64,000 nucleotides of DNA from Candidatus Zixiibacteriota bacterium (lineage in GTDB: Bacteria; Zixibacteria; MSB-5A5; WJJR01), in contig DASWIS010000001.1 in the NCBI GenBank assembly GCA_036397555.1, positions 1-64,000 of the forward strand, read 5' to 3'. Below are positions 17,251 through 24,507 of this stretch, in pieces. Under the pieces are notes generated by a model. The model worked only from the letters and a program-made list of their open reading frames with translations, was not told the DNA's origin and made no database searches. Position 1 is the stretch's first letter. Every line of letters starts with the position of its first letter. The position numbers and the translations under genes are program-made.

Positions 17251-17688
17251 ATGCAGGAGACGATCGATAAGATCAAAGCCGAAATCGAGGACTTGGAGCG
17301 GCAGTTGGCGCGACCGTTCGGGGGTCTCTTCGACAAGAAACAGGAGGATCATCTCTACCATCGTTTGAAGAAGAAACGCAAAGAATTGGCACGTCTCGAA
17401 GGTGGGCCGGCCGTGGCAGTCTCCCAACCGGTGCCGGTTGCGGCCGCCCGACCGCGTCCGACACCGGCGGCGCCGATGGCCAAAGCTGCCGCACCCAAAC
17501 CGAAGAGTACGGCGACCAAAAAGACGGGCGCCCGGGGAAGCAAGGCGAGTATGACCAAGCGCACGAAAGCCGCCGCTCCCAAGAGCAAGTCATCGACTTC
17601 CAAAACAAAATCAACGCGTAAACCCGCAACAAAAGCGAAGTCGACAGCCAGATCGAAAGCCAAGAGCCCGGCGAAGCGCAAGAAGTAG
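17251..17688 (+). CDS. Histone H1-like lysine/alanine-rich protein with N-terminal coiled coil
   Basis: A protein of 145 residues from the ATG at 17251, chosen because GGAGG precedes it by 5 bases; the open frame extends upstream without a credible start. Residues 1-55 form an amphipathic, probably coiled-coil helix (IDKIKAEIEDLERQLA, HRLKKKRKELARLE). From about residue 65 on the chain is nearly all K, A, S, T, P and R (KKTGARGSKAS, KAKSPAKRKK), the composition of eukaryotic H1 tails and of bacterial HctA/AlgP-type proteins. DNA compaction is inferred from composition only. A terminator follows at 17732, and the gene is divergent from the E1 fusion. Confidence 0.8.
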   Translation: MQETIDKIKAEIEDLERQLARPFGGLFDKKQEDHLYHRLKKKRKELARLEGGPAVAVSQPVPVAAARPRPTPAAPMAKAAAPKPKSTATKKTGARGSKASMTKRTKAAAPKSKSSTSKTKSTRKPATKAKSTARSKAKSPAKRKK

Positions 17689-17731
17689 ACGGGTTGACTT
17701 GGGCAAATGCTCCGAATTAGTATTATGACGG

Positions 17732-17758
17732 GGCCCCGCTGGACGGGGCCTTTGTCTT
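17732..17758 (+). terminator. Rho-independent terminator
   Basis: The stem GGCCCCG-CTGGA-CGGGGCC (17732-17750) is followed by TTTGTCTT. It ends the H1-like gene just before the tRNA. Confidence 0.75.
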
Positions 17759-17771
17759 CTCCGGCTCAGAC

Positions 17772-17845
17772 TGGGGGATCGTCCAACGGCAGGACACGTG
17801 GCTCTGGACCACGGTATTGGGGTTCGAATCCCTATCCCCCAGCCA
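17772..17845 (+). tRNA. tRNA-Gln (anticodon CTG)
   Basis: A 74-nt cloverleaf: acceptor TGGGGGA pairs with TCCCCCA, followed by discriminator G and an encoded CCA. The anticodon stem CGTGG/CCACG encloses the loop CTCTGGA, so the anticodon is CTG. The T arm contains GGTTCGAATCC. It reads CAG codons. Confidence 0.95.
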
Positions 17846-17950
17846 ACGGCTCGGGCGATCACGGATTGCCCTCGCATGGCGGTCCGGGCCCAGACGCCCC
17901 CCACATAATGACATAGCACTTTCGGCGTCCGATTTCGTATGTAGGGTGTT

Positions 17951-18241
17951 GTGATCGTGTCCCGCACCAACATCCTTCGCTTTCTCGTTGCGCTTCTCGC
18001 CGTAGCGTCACTCACCGCTGTTGCTCTGCATGCGCACGGTGACGACAGCGGCCATCATCATGTCTGCTGGCTGTGCGTGCTCTTGGCGTCATCGGCGGCG
18101 CTGCCGATGACCGGCTGCGCCATACTGCTCTACTGGCGCGTTGTCGGTTTTTCATCTGATTCTGAAACGCTCGTTCTTGTCTCCGATTTATCCGATTCGT
18201 ATTCCTCTCGCGCTCCGCCCTTCGGTCGCGCTCAGCGTTAA
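17951..18241 (+). CDS. Small His-rich membrane protein, unknown function
   Basis: About 96 residues starting at GTG 17951 (a second GTG two codons later is possible). A first hydrophobic segment (FLVALLAVASLTAVALHAHG) is followed by a potential metal site, HGDDSGHHHVCWLC, and a second hydrophobic segment (LLASSAALPMTGCAILLYW). I do not recognise a family beyond a resemblance to DUF2946-type small envelope proteins. It precedes a His/acid-rich porin and zinc-type ABC transporter genes on the same strand, so a metal-sensing or metal-binding role is plausible. No Fur/Zur box could be identified with confidence upstream. Confidence 0.55.
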   Translation: MIVSRTNILRFLVALLAVASLTAVALHAHGDDSGHHHVCWLCVLLASSAALPMTGCAILLYWRVVGFSSDSETLVLVSDLSDSYSSRAPPFGRAQR

Positions 18242-18316
18242 CGCTGCGACCTGTTCCCCTCACGGGGATCACTGACATCCGACAACGTGCCCCATCGGAA
18301 TAGGGCGGAGGCTGAT

Positions 18317-19516
18317 ATGAATGGTCTATCGCGGACCGCTATCGGTCCGCTGCTGGTATTGATGACAGCTTCGCTGAACGCGTGGGGTCCATCTGCACAC
18401 GCGCAGACGACGCTGAATCCCGACATTTCGCTCATCGGCGATGTGCGCGCATCCGGTCACAATGACGGGGCCGCCGAGGATGCCGATCAGCTCAATCTCG
18501 ACCTGGAAGAGGCCGAACTGGCGGTGCAGGGATACTTGAATCCGTACGTCCGTGCCGATGTCTTTCTGGCGTGGCACGGCACCGGCGAATCGGAAATCGA
18601 AGAATTGTACGCGACTTTTCTGCGTGGGCTGCCTCTGGGATTGTCAGTGCGCGCCGGACAGTACCTTCTGGACTTCGGCAAGGTCAATCCGCTGCATCCA
18701 CATGCGTATTCGTTCATCAATCGTCCGCTCGCCCACGAGGAGTTCTTCGGCGAAGAGGGCCTGCGCGATGTCGGCGTGAGCGCATCGATCCCCATACCGA
18801 CCGGGAATGTCGCCACGACACTCTCGGCGGACATGTTGCGAGGAGACTTTCTGCAACCGCATGAACACGGCGATGAACATGCCGAGGAAGCGATGCGCGT
18901 GCGCTCATTACAGGAAGAGCATGAAGAGGACGAGCGTCCCAACGAACGTGCCTTCGCCGCGCGACTCAATTCGTTCGTCGCGTTGGATGAGTACACGTCG
19001 CTGTCGCTGGGTGTGACCGGGCTGACCGGGATCCCTCACGAAGACCAACGCCGCTGGGTTGGGGGCGCCGATGTCAAGCTGCGCTGGAAGCCGGATCGAT
19101 ACCGGTCGTTTACTGTCGTCGGCGAGTGGCTGGTCAACCGGCAGCCGGCGGAGGAGCATCACGACGAGGAAGAGATCGACACGCTCTCCGCACTGCGCGC
19201 GCAGCAATCGTCCTCGCTGCAAGAGGAAGAGGTATCAGGCGACATCACCAGTCATGGTCTCTTCGGCTACTTCGACTACCAGTTCCGGCAACGTTTCAAC
19301 GTCGGCGCGCAGGGAAGCTGGGCGCAGGCGCTGGAGAACAACGATGCAACCGGATGGGAACTGGGCATGTTCGCCGGGTTCGCACCGGCCGAAGAAACGA
19401 CGCTATTGCGCGCGCTGATCTCCTATGGCGAACCAATCGGTTCCGACGAGGCCATCTGGGCGGGAACATTGCAATTGATCTTCTCACTGGGACCGCACAA
19501 ACCGCACATTTTTTAG
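18317..19516 (+). CDS. Outer-membrane porin-like beta-barrel with His/Asp/Glu-rich loops
   Basis: About 399 residues from the ATG at 18317 (preceded by GGCGGAGG). The signal peptide ends in ASLNAWGPSAHAQ. Alternating amphipathic strands (LNLDLEEAELAVQGYLNPYVRADVF and similar) and a final strand ending in aromatic F (HKPHIF) indicate a beta-barrel. Two segments are rich in metal ligands: QPHEHGDEHAEEAM near residue 190 and PAEEHHDEEEID near 280. It is followed after 12 bases by a ZnuA-like binding protein. The arrangement suggests an outer-membrane channel for Zn2+ or a related cation feeding the periplasmic binding protein. Confidence 0.75.
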   Translation: MNGLSRTAIGPLLVLMTASLNAWGPSAHAQTTLNPDISLIGDVRASGHNDGAAEDADQLNLDLEEAELAVQGYLNPYVRADVFLAWHGTGESEIEELYATFLRGLPLGLSVRAGQYLLDFGKVNPLHPHAYSFINRPLAHEEFFGEEGLRDVGVSASIPIPTGNVATTLSADMLRGDFLQPHEHGDEHAEEAMRVRSLQEEHEEDERPNERAFAARLNSFVALDEYTSLSLGVTGLTGIPHEDQRRWVGGADVKLRWKPDRYRSFTVVGEWLVNRQPAEEHHDEEEIDTLSALRAQQSSSLQEEEVSGDITSHGLFGYFDYQFRQRFNVGAQGSWAQALENNDATGWELGMFAGFAPAEETTLLRALISYGEPIGSDEAIWAGTLQLIFSLGPHKPHIF

Positions 19517-19528
19517 CGAGGTGCTGAT

Positions 19529-20443
19529 ATGTTACCGATCAAGAAATGTTGGATTGTCACCGTGTTTGTCGCGTTGCTGATGGCTCTGCCATCGGCGGCC
19601 GCCGCCGACAAGCTGCGGGTGGTCGCGGCGACTGCCGACCTGGAGTATTTCGCACGGCAAATCGGCGGCGACCTTGTCGATGTCGATGTGATCGCGGCGG
19701 GGAATCGCGACCTGCACTATGTGGAAGTCCTGCCCAGCTATCTGCTGAAGCTGCGCAGGGCGGATGTGTACCTGAAGCTTGGCCTGGAATTGGATGTCTG
19801 GTCGCAGTCACTCATCGACGGTTCGCGCAATTCTGATCTCATCGTGACCGATTGCTCGGCGGGCATCAACGCGCTGGAAGTGCCGACCTTCAAGGCGGAC
19901 GCCCGCTACGGCGATCTGCACCGCTACGGCAACCCTCACTACTGGCTCTCGCCGGAGAACGTGCCGACCATCTGTGCCAACATCACCGATGCGTTGACGG
20001 CCGCGGATCCGCAGCATGCCGACGCATACGAATCCGGTCGGGACGGCTATCTTGCGCGCTTGAAATCGAAGATGAACGAATGGGACGCGGACAAGGGCGC
20101 GATGGGCAATGTCGAATTCATCGGCTATCACAACACGTGGCCGTACTTCTGCGAGTTCTTCGGGTGCCACACGGTTGCCTTCGTCGAAGAATACCCCGGC
20201 GTGACACCATCGCCGTCGCATCTGACCAAACTGCTGGAGCGCATCCGGCAGGAACAGATTCCGGCGGTGGCGTATGAGCCGTTTCACGACAAGCGCACGC
20301 CCGAGTGGCTGGCGGGCAAATCCGGATGCCGGACCGTCGTACTGACCGAATCCGTGGGCGGGCTGCCGGGCACCGAGACGTACGAAAAACTGATCGATAC
20401 CCTGGTCGCGCGACTGACTTCTGTCGCGCAGGTTGTTGAGTGA
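19529..20443 (+). CDS. Metal ABC transporter substrate-binding protein (ZnuA/TroA family)
   Basis: A periplasmic zinc/manganese-type binding protein of 304 residues with a cleavable signal peptide (LLMALPSAAAADK). Candidate metal ligands follow the TroA pattern: H63 in DLHYVEV (family form DPHxYEP), H137 in GNPHYWLSP, H201 in GYHNTWPYF and the acidic cluster around E250/D254 in YEPFHDK. It lacks the long His-rich loop of zinc-specific ZnuA proteins. Its stop codon overlaps the permease start by 4 bases. Confidence 0.88.
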   Translation: MLPIKKCWIVTVFVALLMALPSAAAADKLRVVAATADLEYFARQIGGDLVDVDVIAAGNRDLHYVEVLPSYLLKLRRADVYLKLGLELDVWSQSLIDGSRNSDLIVTDCSAGINALEVPTFKADARYGDLHRYGNPHYWLSPENVPTICANITDALTAADPQHADAYESGRDGYLARLKSKMNEWDADKGAMGNVEFIGYHNTWPYFCEFFGCHTVAFVEEYPGVTPSPSHLTKLLERIRQEQIPAVAYEPFHDKRTPEWLAGKSGCRTVVLTESVGGLPGTETYEKLIDTLVARLTSVAQVVE

Positions 20444-21276
20444 GTGCGGCGTTCGACATTCTTCTGTGGCCGACGCTGGCGTGTATTGTGCTGACCGGCA
20501 TCCATGTCTACTTCGGCCAGCATGTGATCCGACGCGGGATCATTTTCGTCGATCTCTCACTGGCGCAGGTCGCCGCGTTCGGCTCCACGATCGCGTTTCT
20601 GTTCGGATTGGACCTGCACTCCGGAACCGCCTACTGGTTCAGCCTGGCATTTGCGCTCCTGGGCGCGCTGATTTTCGCGCTGACGCGCCGTCGCAGCAAT
20701 GATGTCCCGCAGGAGGCGATCATCGGGATTGTCTACGCTGTAGCCACCGCCGCCTCCGTGCTCGCGGTCGCGCGCCAGCCCGAGGGCGCCGAACACATCA
20801 AGGCGCTTTTGGTCGGATCGGTGCTGACTGTCTCGCCGTTCGATGTGATCAAGACCGCTGTGATCTACGCCGTCATCGGCGCATTGCACTGGTCGTGGCG
20901 CAGGCCGTTGTGGCGGCTTACGACCGATCCCAATGGGGCGCGTCGCGACGGTCTGCCGATCCTGCTCTGGGATTTCCTGTTTTATGGAACGTTTGCGCTG
21001 GTGGTGACATCATCGGTGCAGATTGCCGGGGTTCTCCTGGTATTTTCGCTTTTGGTTGTTCCCGCGGTCGCTGCGGTGCTGGCATTGGGGGAGGGTCACG
21101 GTGGACGGCTGCTCTTTGGCTGGGTATTTGGCGTAATCGTGTGCATCGCCGGGATGGCCGTGTCGTTTCTCGCCGATTGGCCGCCGGGGGCGACGATCGT
21201 CACGCTGTTTGGCGTCGGATTGTTGTTGTCAGGAGTCGTCGGCAGGTTCAACCGGGGCCGCCGCTTCGAATTGTGA
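20440..21276 (+). CDS. Metal ABC transporter permease (ZnuB/ABC-3 family)
   Basis: Inner-membrane permease of 278 residues with eight or so hydrophobic segments. It starts at GTG 20440, overlapping the TGA of the binding protein, so the two are translationally coupled. The early GRGIIFVDLSLAQVAAFG segment (seen as RRGIIFVDLSLAQ) is the hallmark of ABC-3 permeases. No ATPase gene (znuC) precedes or follows: the next gene is on the opposite strand and unrelated. An ATPase must come from elsewhere if the transporter is functional. Confidence 0.88.
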   Translation: MSAAFDILLWPTLACIVLTGIHVYFGQHVIRRGIIFVDLSLAQVAAFGSTIAFLFGLDLHSGTAYWFSLAFALLGALIFALTRRRSNDVPQEAIIGIVYAVATAASVLAVARQPEGAEHIKALLVGSVLTVSPFDVIKTAVIYAVIGALHWSWRRPLWRLTTDPNGARRDGLPILLWDFLFYGTFALVVTSSVQIAGVLLVFSLLVVPAVAAVLALGEGHGGRLLFGWVFGVIVCIAGMAVSFLADWPPGATIVTLFGVGLLLSGVVGRFNRGRRFEL

Positions 21277-21312
21277 CCGGCATGTCCGGAGCGCAGGGTT
21301 CCTGACCTACTT

Positions 21313-21768
21313 TCAGTGCGTTTCGCGGACTGTGTCGTAGTCGTACGTCGTCACTTCGTAGCGGTTGCCCCAGGGATCGCAGAAGTAGACCGACCAGGAT
21401 TTACTGTGGTCGACGCGTGAAAGCCATGTCAGCTTTTCGCCGCGACGATCGCAGACGGGATTTGCCCGGATATGATCGAGGAATCGAAGGAAGTATTCGC
21501 CCGAGACACGGAACGCCACACGGCGATGTCCGGTCGACTCGTGCTGACCTTGCGGTTCACCGACAAAGAGTGCCAGCTTCGTCTGTCCGTCGGCGGTGCT
21601 GATCATCAGCGGCCCGCCGGGATCGTCCGCCCAGAACTCGTACTCTGCGACGATCCGCAACCCCAGCGTGCGCTCGTACCATGCGGCGGCGGCCCGCCGT
21701 TCGGGGACAAACAGCTCGACATGATCGATTTGCGAGACGCGGAACGGTTGCGACGATTGAGGTGTCAT
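21313..21768 (-). CDS. VOC (glyoxalase/bleomycin-resistance) family protein
   Basis: A protein of 151 residues with two beta-alpha-beta-beta-beta halves. The first begins IDHVELFVPERRAAAAWYERTLGLRI, and the second ends WSVYFCDPWGNRYEVTTY. Potential metal ligands are H16, the HRRVAFRV region and the final glutamate. The substrate is not readable. It overlaps by 4 bases the stop codon of the spondin_N lipoprotein gene and is expressed with it. Confidence 0.8.
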   Translation of the reverse strand: MTPQSSQPFRVSQIDHVELFVPERRAAAAWYERTLGLRIVAEYEFWADDPGGPLMISTADGQTKLALFVGEPQGQHESTGHRRVAFRVSGEYFLRFLDHIRANPVCDRRGEKLTWLSRVDHSKSWSVYFCDPWGNRYEVTTYDYDTVRETH

Positions 21769-22478
21769 CGTGACTCGTCTGTCATACGCGTGAAGGTGAA
21801 TGTCCCCATCGACGGCACGACGCCGGCGACAAGGAACGGCTCGATTTCGATTTGCCGGATCGGCACGAACGGGTCGCTCACTGCATTGGCGGCCTGATAG
21901 GTCTCGCCGTCGTCGGTTCCGGCGTCGTAGGCGTGCAGTTCGGCCACCCGCTCATCGACCCAATCGTCGCCGTCGAGCAGCGAGATGCCGCTGACGCCGA
22001 CGAACCAGTCGGGACTGGGGGCGACCATCGACGTGAGCGTCACCAACGGGAAGTCGCGGGAGATTTCGAAATCGAGCGAGACCATCCCCGGTGAATGGGC
22101 AATGCCTTCGCCGGAGAGCTTGTATTGCGCCGTTCCCAATGAGATGGCATCGACAATTTCGTTGGAGAACAGAATCTTCGCGCCGAGCTCGGCCATGTCC
22201 TTGATACCCAGCGATGCCAGCGAACCCTCTTGCCAGAAACGGACATCGCTGTTGTGCGTGGCGCCGATTAATCCCGACCAGTGGGCCGTGGCGGGGAAGT
22301 CCTGCGGATGGGTTTCGGCGCTCCAGGAGGCATCGAAGGTCACGCGATAGTGCGCGGTGTCCTCGACCATCGGCTCGGTGCTCTTCTTCTTGTCGTCGGG
22401 ACAGCCCAGCAGCACGAGCGTGCACAGCGCGAACGCTAGTGGAATGATCTTCGGAGTTTGTCTTGTTGACAGGCGCAT
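21765..22478 (-). CDS. Spondin_N domain lipoprotein
   Basis: A lipoprotein of 237 residues with the lipobox LVLLGC (cysteine 26) followed by a charged linker. The rest matches spondin_N: YRVTFDASWSAETHPQDFP, AHWSGLIGATH, FWQEGSLASLGIKDMAELG, then PSPDWFVGVSGISLLDG, AYDAGTDDGETY and a final PIRQIEI segment. Bacterial spondin_N proteins are extracytoplasmic and thought to bind ligands or calcium; the animal domain binds membranes and matrix partners. Here it is probably anchored to the outer membrane. It is followed in overlap by a VOC protein and preceded by a SnoaL-like gene. Confidence 0.88.
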   Translation of the reverse strand: MRLSTRQTPKIIPLAFALCTLVLLGCPDDKKKSTEPMVEDTAHYRVTFDASWSAETHPQDFPATAHWSGLIGATHNSDVRFWQEGSLASLGIKDMAELGAKILFSNEIVDAISLGTAQYKLSGEGIAHSPGMVSLDFEISRDFPLVTLTSMVAPSPDWFVGVSGISLLDGDDWVDERVAELHAYDAGTDDGETYQAANAVSDPFVPIRQIEIEPFLVAGVVPSMGTFTFTRMTDESR

Positions 22479-22526
22479 GCCTACGAAAACAACAATCCGC
22501 CTCGGCGGTTTCCGCGGAGTTGCGGC

Positions 22527-22871
22527 TTAGAAGAACGAATCGCTGTGTCCCCAGCTTTCGGCGATTTTGCCGCCCGCGATGCGATAAATGACGATGGACC
22601 GGATGGTGCGTGGCTTGCCGTCGCGGGTGCCGCCGGCGGTCGAGCGCACCACGACGCGGTCGCCCTCGCCGAAGATGTCGTCGGTGACAATGTGAAATCC
22701 CGCGTAGGCCGCATGGAGATCGCGCATCGTCTTGCGCAGACCCTCGATGTTTTTCCAGGCGGCGTGATCGACATAGTCGTCGACGAGAACTTCGTTCAAA
22801 CGGTCCCACTCGCCGCTGTTGAGGATGTCGTAGTAGCGGCGAACGAGGTCTTGATGGGAGACGGGGGTCAT
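22527..22871 (-). CDS. SnoaL-like (NTF2-fold) protein
   Basis: A protein of 114 residues with the cone-shaped NTF2-like pattern: LVRRYYDILNSGEWDRLNEVLVDDYVDHA, then MRDLHAAYAGFHIVTDDIF, GDRVVVRSTAGGT and the terminal YRIAGGKIAESWGHSD. This is the ester-cyclase/SnoaL-like branch. No substrate can be assigned. It is the first gene of a three-gene minus-strand group with the spondin_N and VOC genes. Confidence 0.82.
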   Translation of the reverse strand: MTPVSHQDLVRRYYDILNSGEWDRLNEVLVDDYVDHAAWKNIEGLRKTMRDLHAAYAGFHIVTDDIFGEGDRVVVRSTAGGTRDGKPRTIRSIVIYRIAGGKIAESWGHSDSFF

Positions 22872-22983
22872 CGCGATTGATTCCTTCGTACTCTACCCAA
22901 GAAAATCCCCTGTCGCCCTTGCGGCAAGCAGATCAAATTGCCCCGGCCGGTGCCGAAAGCAGGTACAGAGGCCGGTTAATACC

Positions 22984-24489
22984 ATGTCCAGGACCACCCC
23001 GTCGACCAACTGGATGCGCGAGCTCGCCGAGCATTTCCACAAGATGCGGCAGGCCAGGCCCGCTGACCGGTTGCTGATCCTTTTTGACATCGACGGCACC
23101 ATCCTCGACATGCGGCACACGATCCTGCATGTGCTTCAGGCATACGACGAGGCGCATCAGACCCGTCTCTTTGCCGGGCTGAAGTTGTCGGGCATCAAGG
23201 TCCACGAAAACCATGTCGAGCGTCTGCTCGATTCGGTCGGTGTGCCGCCGGGGCAGCAAGGGGCAGTGATGAAGTGGTTTCATGAACGCCGTTGGAGCCC
23301 CGAGGCGATCGCGGCGTCGCATCTGCCGTATCGCGGCGTGCTTGATGTCATCCGCTGGTTTCAGATTCAGCCCGATACGTCTGTCGGCTTAAACACCGGA
23401 CGTCCCGAATCAATCCGCGCCGACACGTTGCGCTCGCTGAATGCATTGGGCGAGGAGTTCGGCGTGCGGTTCGATGATGCGCTCTTGCACATGAACCCCC
23501 ACGACTGGGATGTCGAAGTCGCCGACGGCAAGGCCGCCGGGATCACACGTTTTCGCCGCGATGGGTACCGTGTCATCGCCTTTCTCGATAACGAGCCGGA
23601 GAATCTGCGCGCGGTCGGGCGAATCGATGATTCCGGCGAGATCATTCTGTTGCATGCCAACACGCTGTACGAGAGTAGACGATCACGGGTGCCCACCAGC
23701 TCGGCGGTCGGATCGAATTACGATCTGACCGAGTTGATCACTGAGGGCGATCTGCCGCCGCAGATTCAGTTGGTCTGGCATGGGGTCAACACCGAGGCGA
23801 ATCTGCGACAATTTCTCGGCTCAAACATTCAATGGGCCGAGCTGGATGCCCGGCGCGATCCGAAGACCGGGCATCTGATCACGCGTCACGACAGCTTTGC
23901 CGAACGAACGCGCACATCGCGCGAGAAGAACCCCTCGCTGGAACACATGCTGCAAAAGCTGCACAAGCACGGCCGCAGCGTGAAGTTCGATTTCAAGGAA
24001 GGCGGCGTCGTGATCGATCAGGTGTTGGACCTGATCGCGACTTGCGGATTCTCCGACGAGCAGTTGTGGTTCAACGGCAATGTTGAACGGCTCGGGCAGG
24101 TGGGGTTCCAACAGCTCGCACAGAAGCATCCGAAAGCGATCCTGCAATGCCCGGTCGACTATATGGCGGCGTTGGCCCTCGGTGTCCCGGCGAAAGCGCG
24201 TGAAACTCTCGAGTTGTACCGCTCATGGGGAATGAACCGCTTCTCAGTGAGTTGGCGCACAACACTGATGCGACCGCTGATCGCGCATCTTGGTGAGTGG
24301 GGATTTGCGGTCAACATCTACGATGTTCCGGATCTGGAATCATTCCTGCGCGCGGTGCTGCTGCTGCCGCGTTCAATCACCTCCGATTTCAATTTCCCCA
24401 AGTGGCACTACTACGGCCACGGCTCCGGAGAGAAGGACGAGACCATTGAATACGTCATGCGCCAGCAGCGCGGGGCGCCCAAGCGCTGA
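22984..24489 (+). CDS. HAD-superfamily hydrolase fused to a FAM151/menorin-like (GDPD-superfamily) domain
   Basis: Two domains in 501 residues. Residues about 28-245 are a HAD hydrolase: motif I FDIDGT (D35, D37), motif II LNTGRPES, and motif IV LDNEPENL. Residues about 260-495 resemble FAM151/menorin and GDPD TIM barrels: VWHGVNTEANL, AELDARRD, ITRHDSF and KFDFKEGG, followed by LWFNGNVE and SVSWRTT. The H, E/D, H and K/D positions match the phosphodiesterase active-site pattern. The combination suggests a bifunctional enzyme for a phosphorylated or phosphodiester substrate. The start at 22984 has no strong ribosome-binding site. Confidence 0.72.
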   Translation: MSRTTPSTNWMRELAEHFHKMRQARPADRLLILFDIDGTILDMRHTILHVLQAYDEAHQTRLFAGLKLSGIKVHENHVERLLDSVGVPPGQQGAVMKWFHERRWSPEAIAASHLPYRGVLDVIRWFQIQPDTSVGLNTGRPESIRADTLRSLNALGEEFGVRFDDALLHMNPHDWDVEVADGKAAGITRFRRDGYRVIAFLDNEPENLRAVGRIDDSGEIILLHANTLYESRRSRVPTSSAVGSNYDLTELITEGDLPPQIQLVWHGVNTEANLRQFLGSNIQWAELDARRDPKTGHLITRHDSFAERTRTSREKNPSLEHMLQKLHKHGRSVKFDFKEGGVVIDQVLDLIATCGFSDEQLWFNGNVERLGQVGFQQLAQKHPKAILQCPVDYMAALALGVPAKARETLELYRSWGMNRFSVSWRTTLMRPLIAHLGEWGFAVNIYDVPDLESFLRAVLLLPRSITSDFNFPKWHYYGHGSGEKDETIEYVMRQQRGAPKR

Positions 24490-24507
24490 GCCGGGATTGT
24501 CCACTCG

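Noticed and set aside
17880-17950. Fur/Zur operator upstream of the metal-uptake cluster
   Set aside because: The gap contains a few AT-rich words but no inverted repeat close to a known Fur or Zur consensus.
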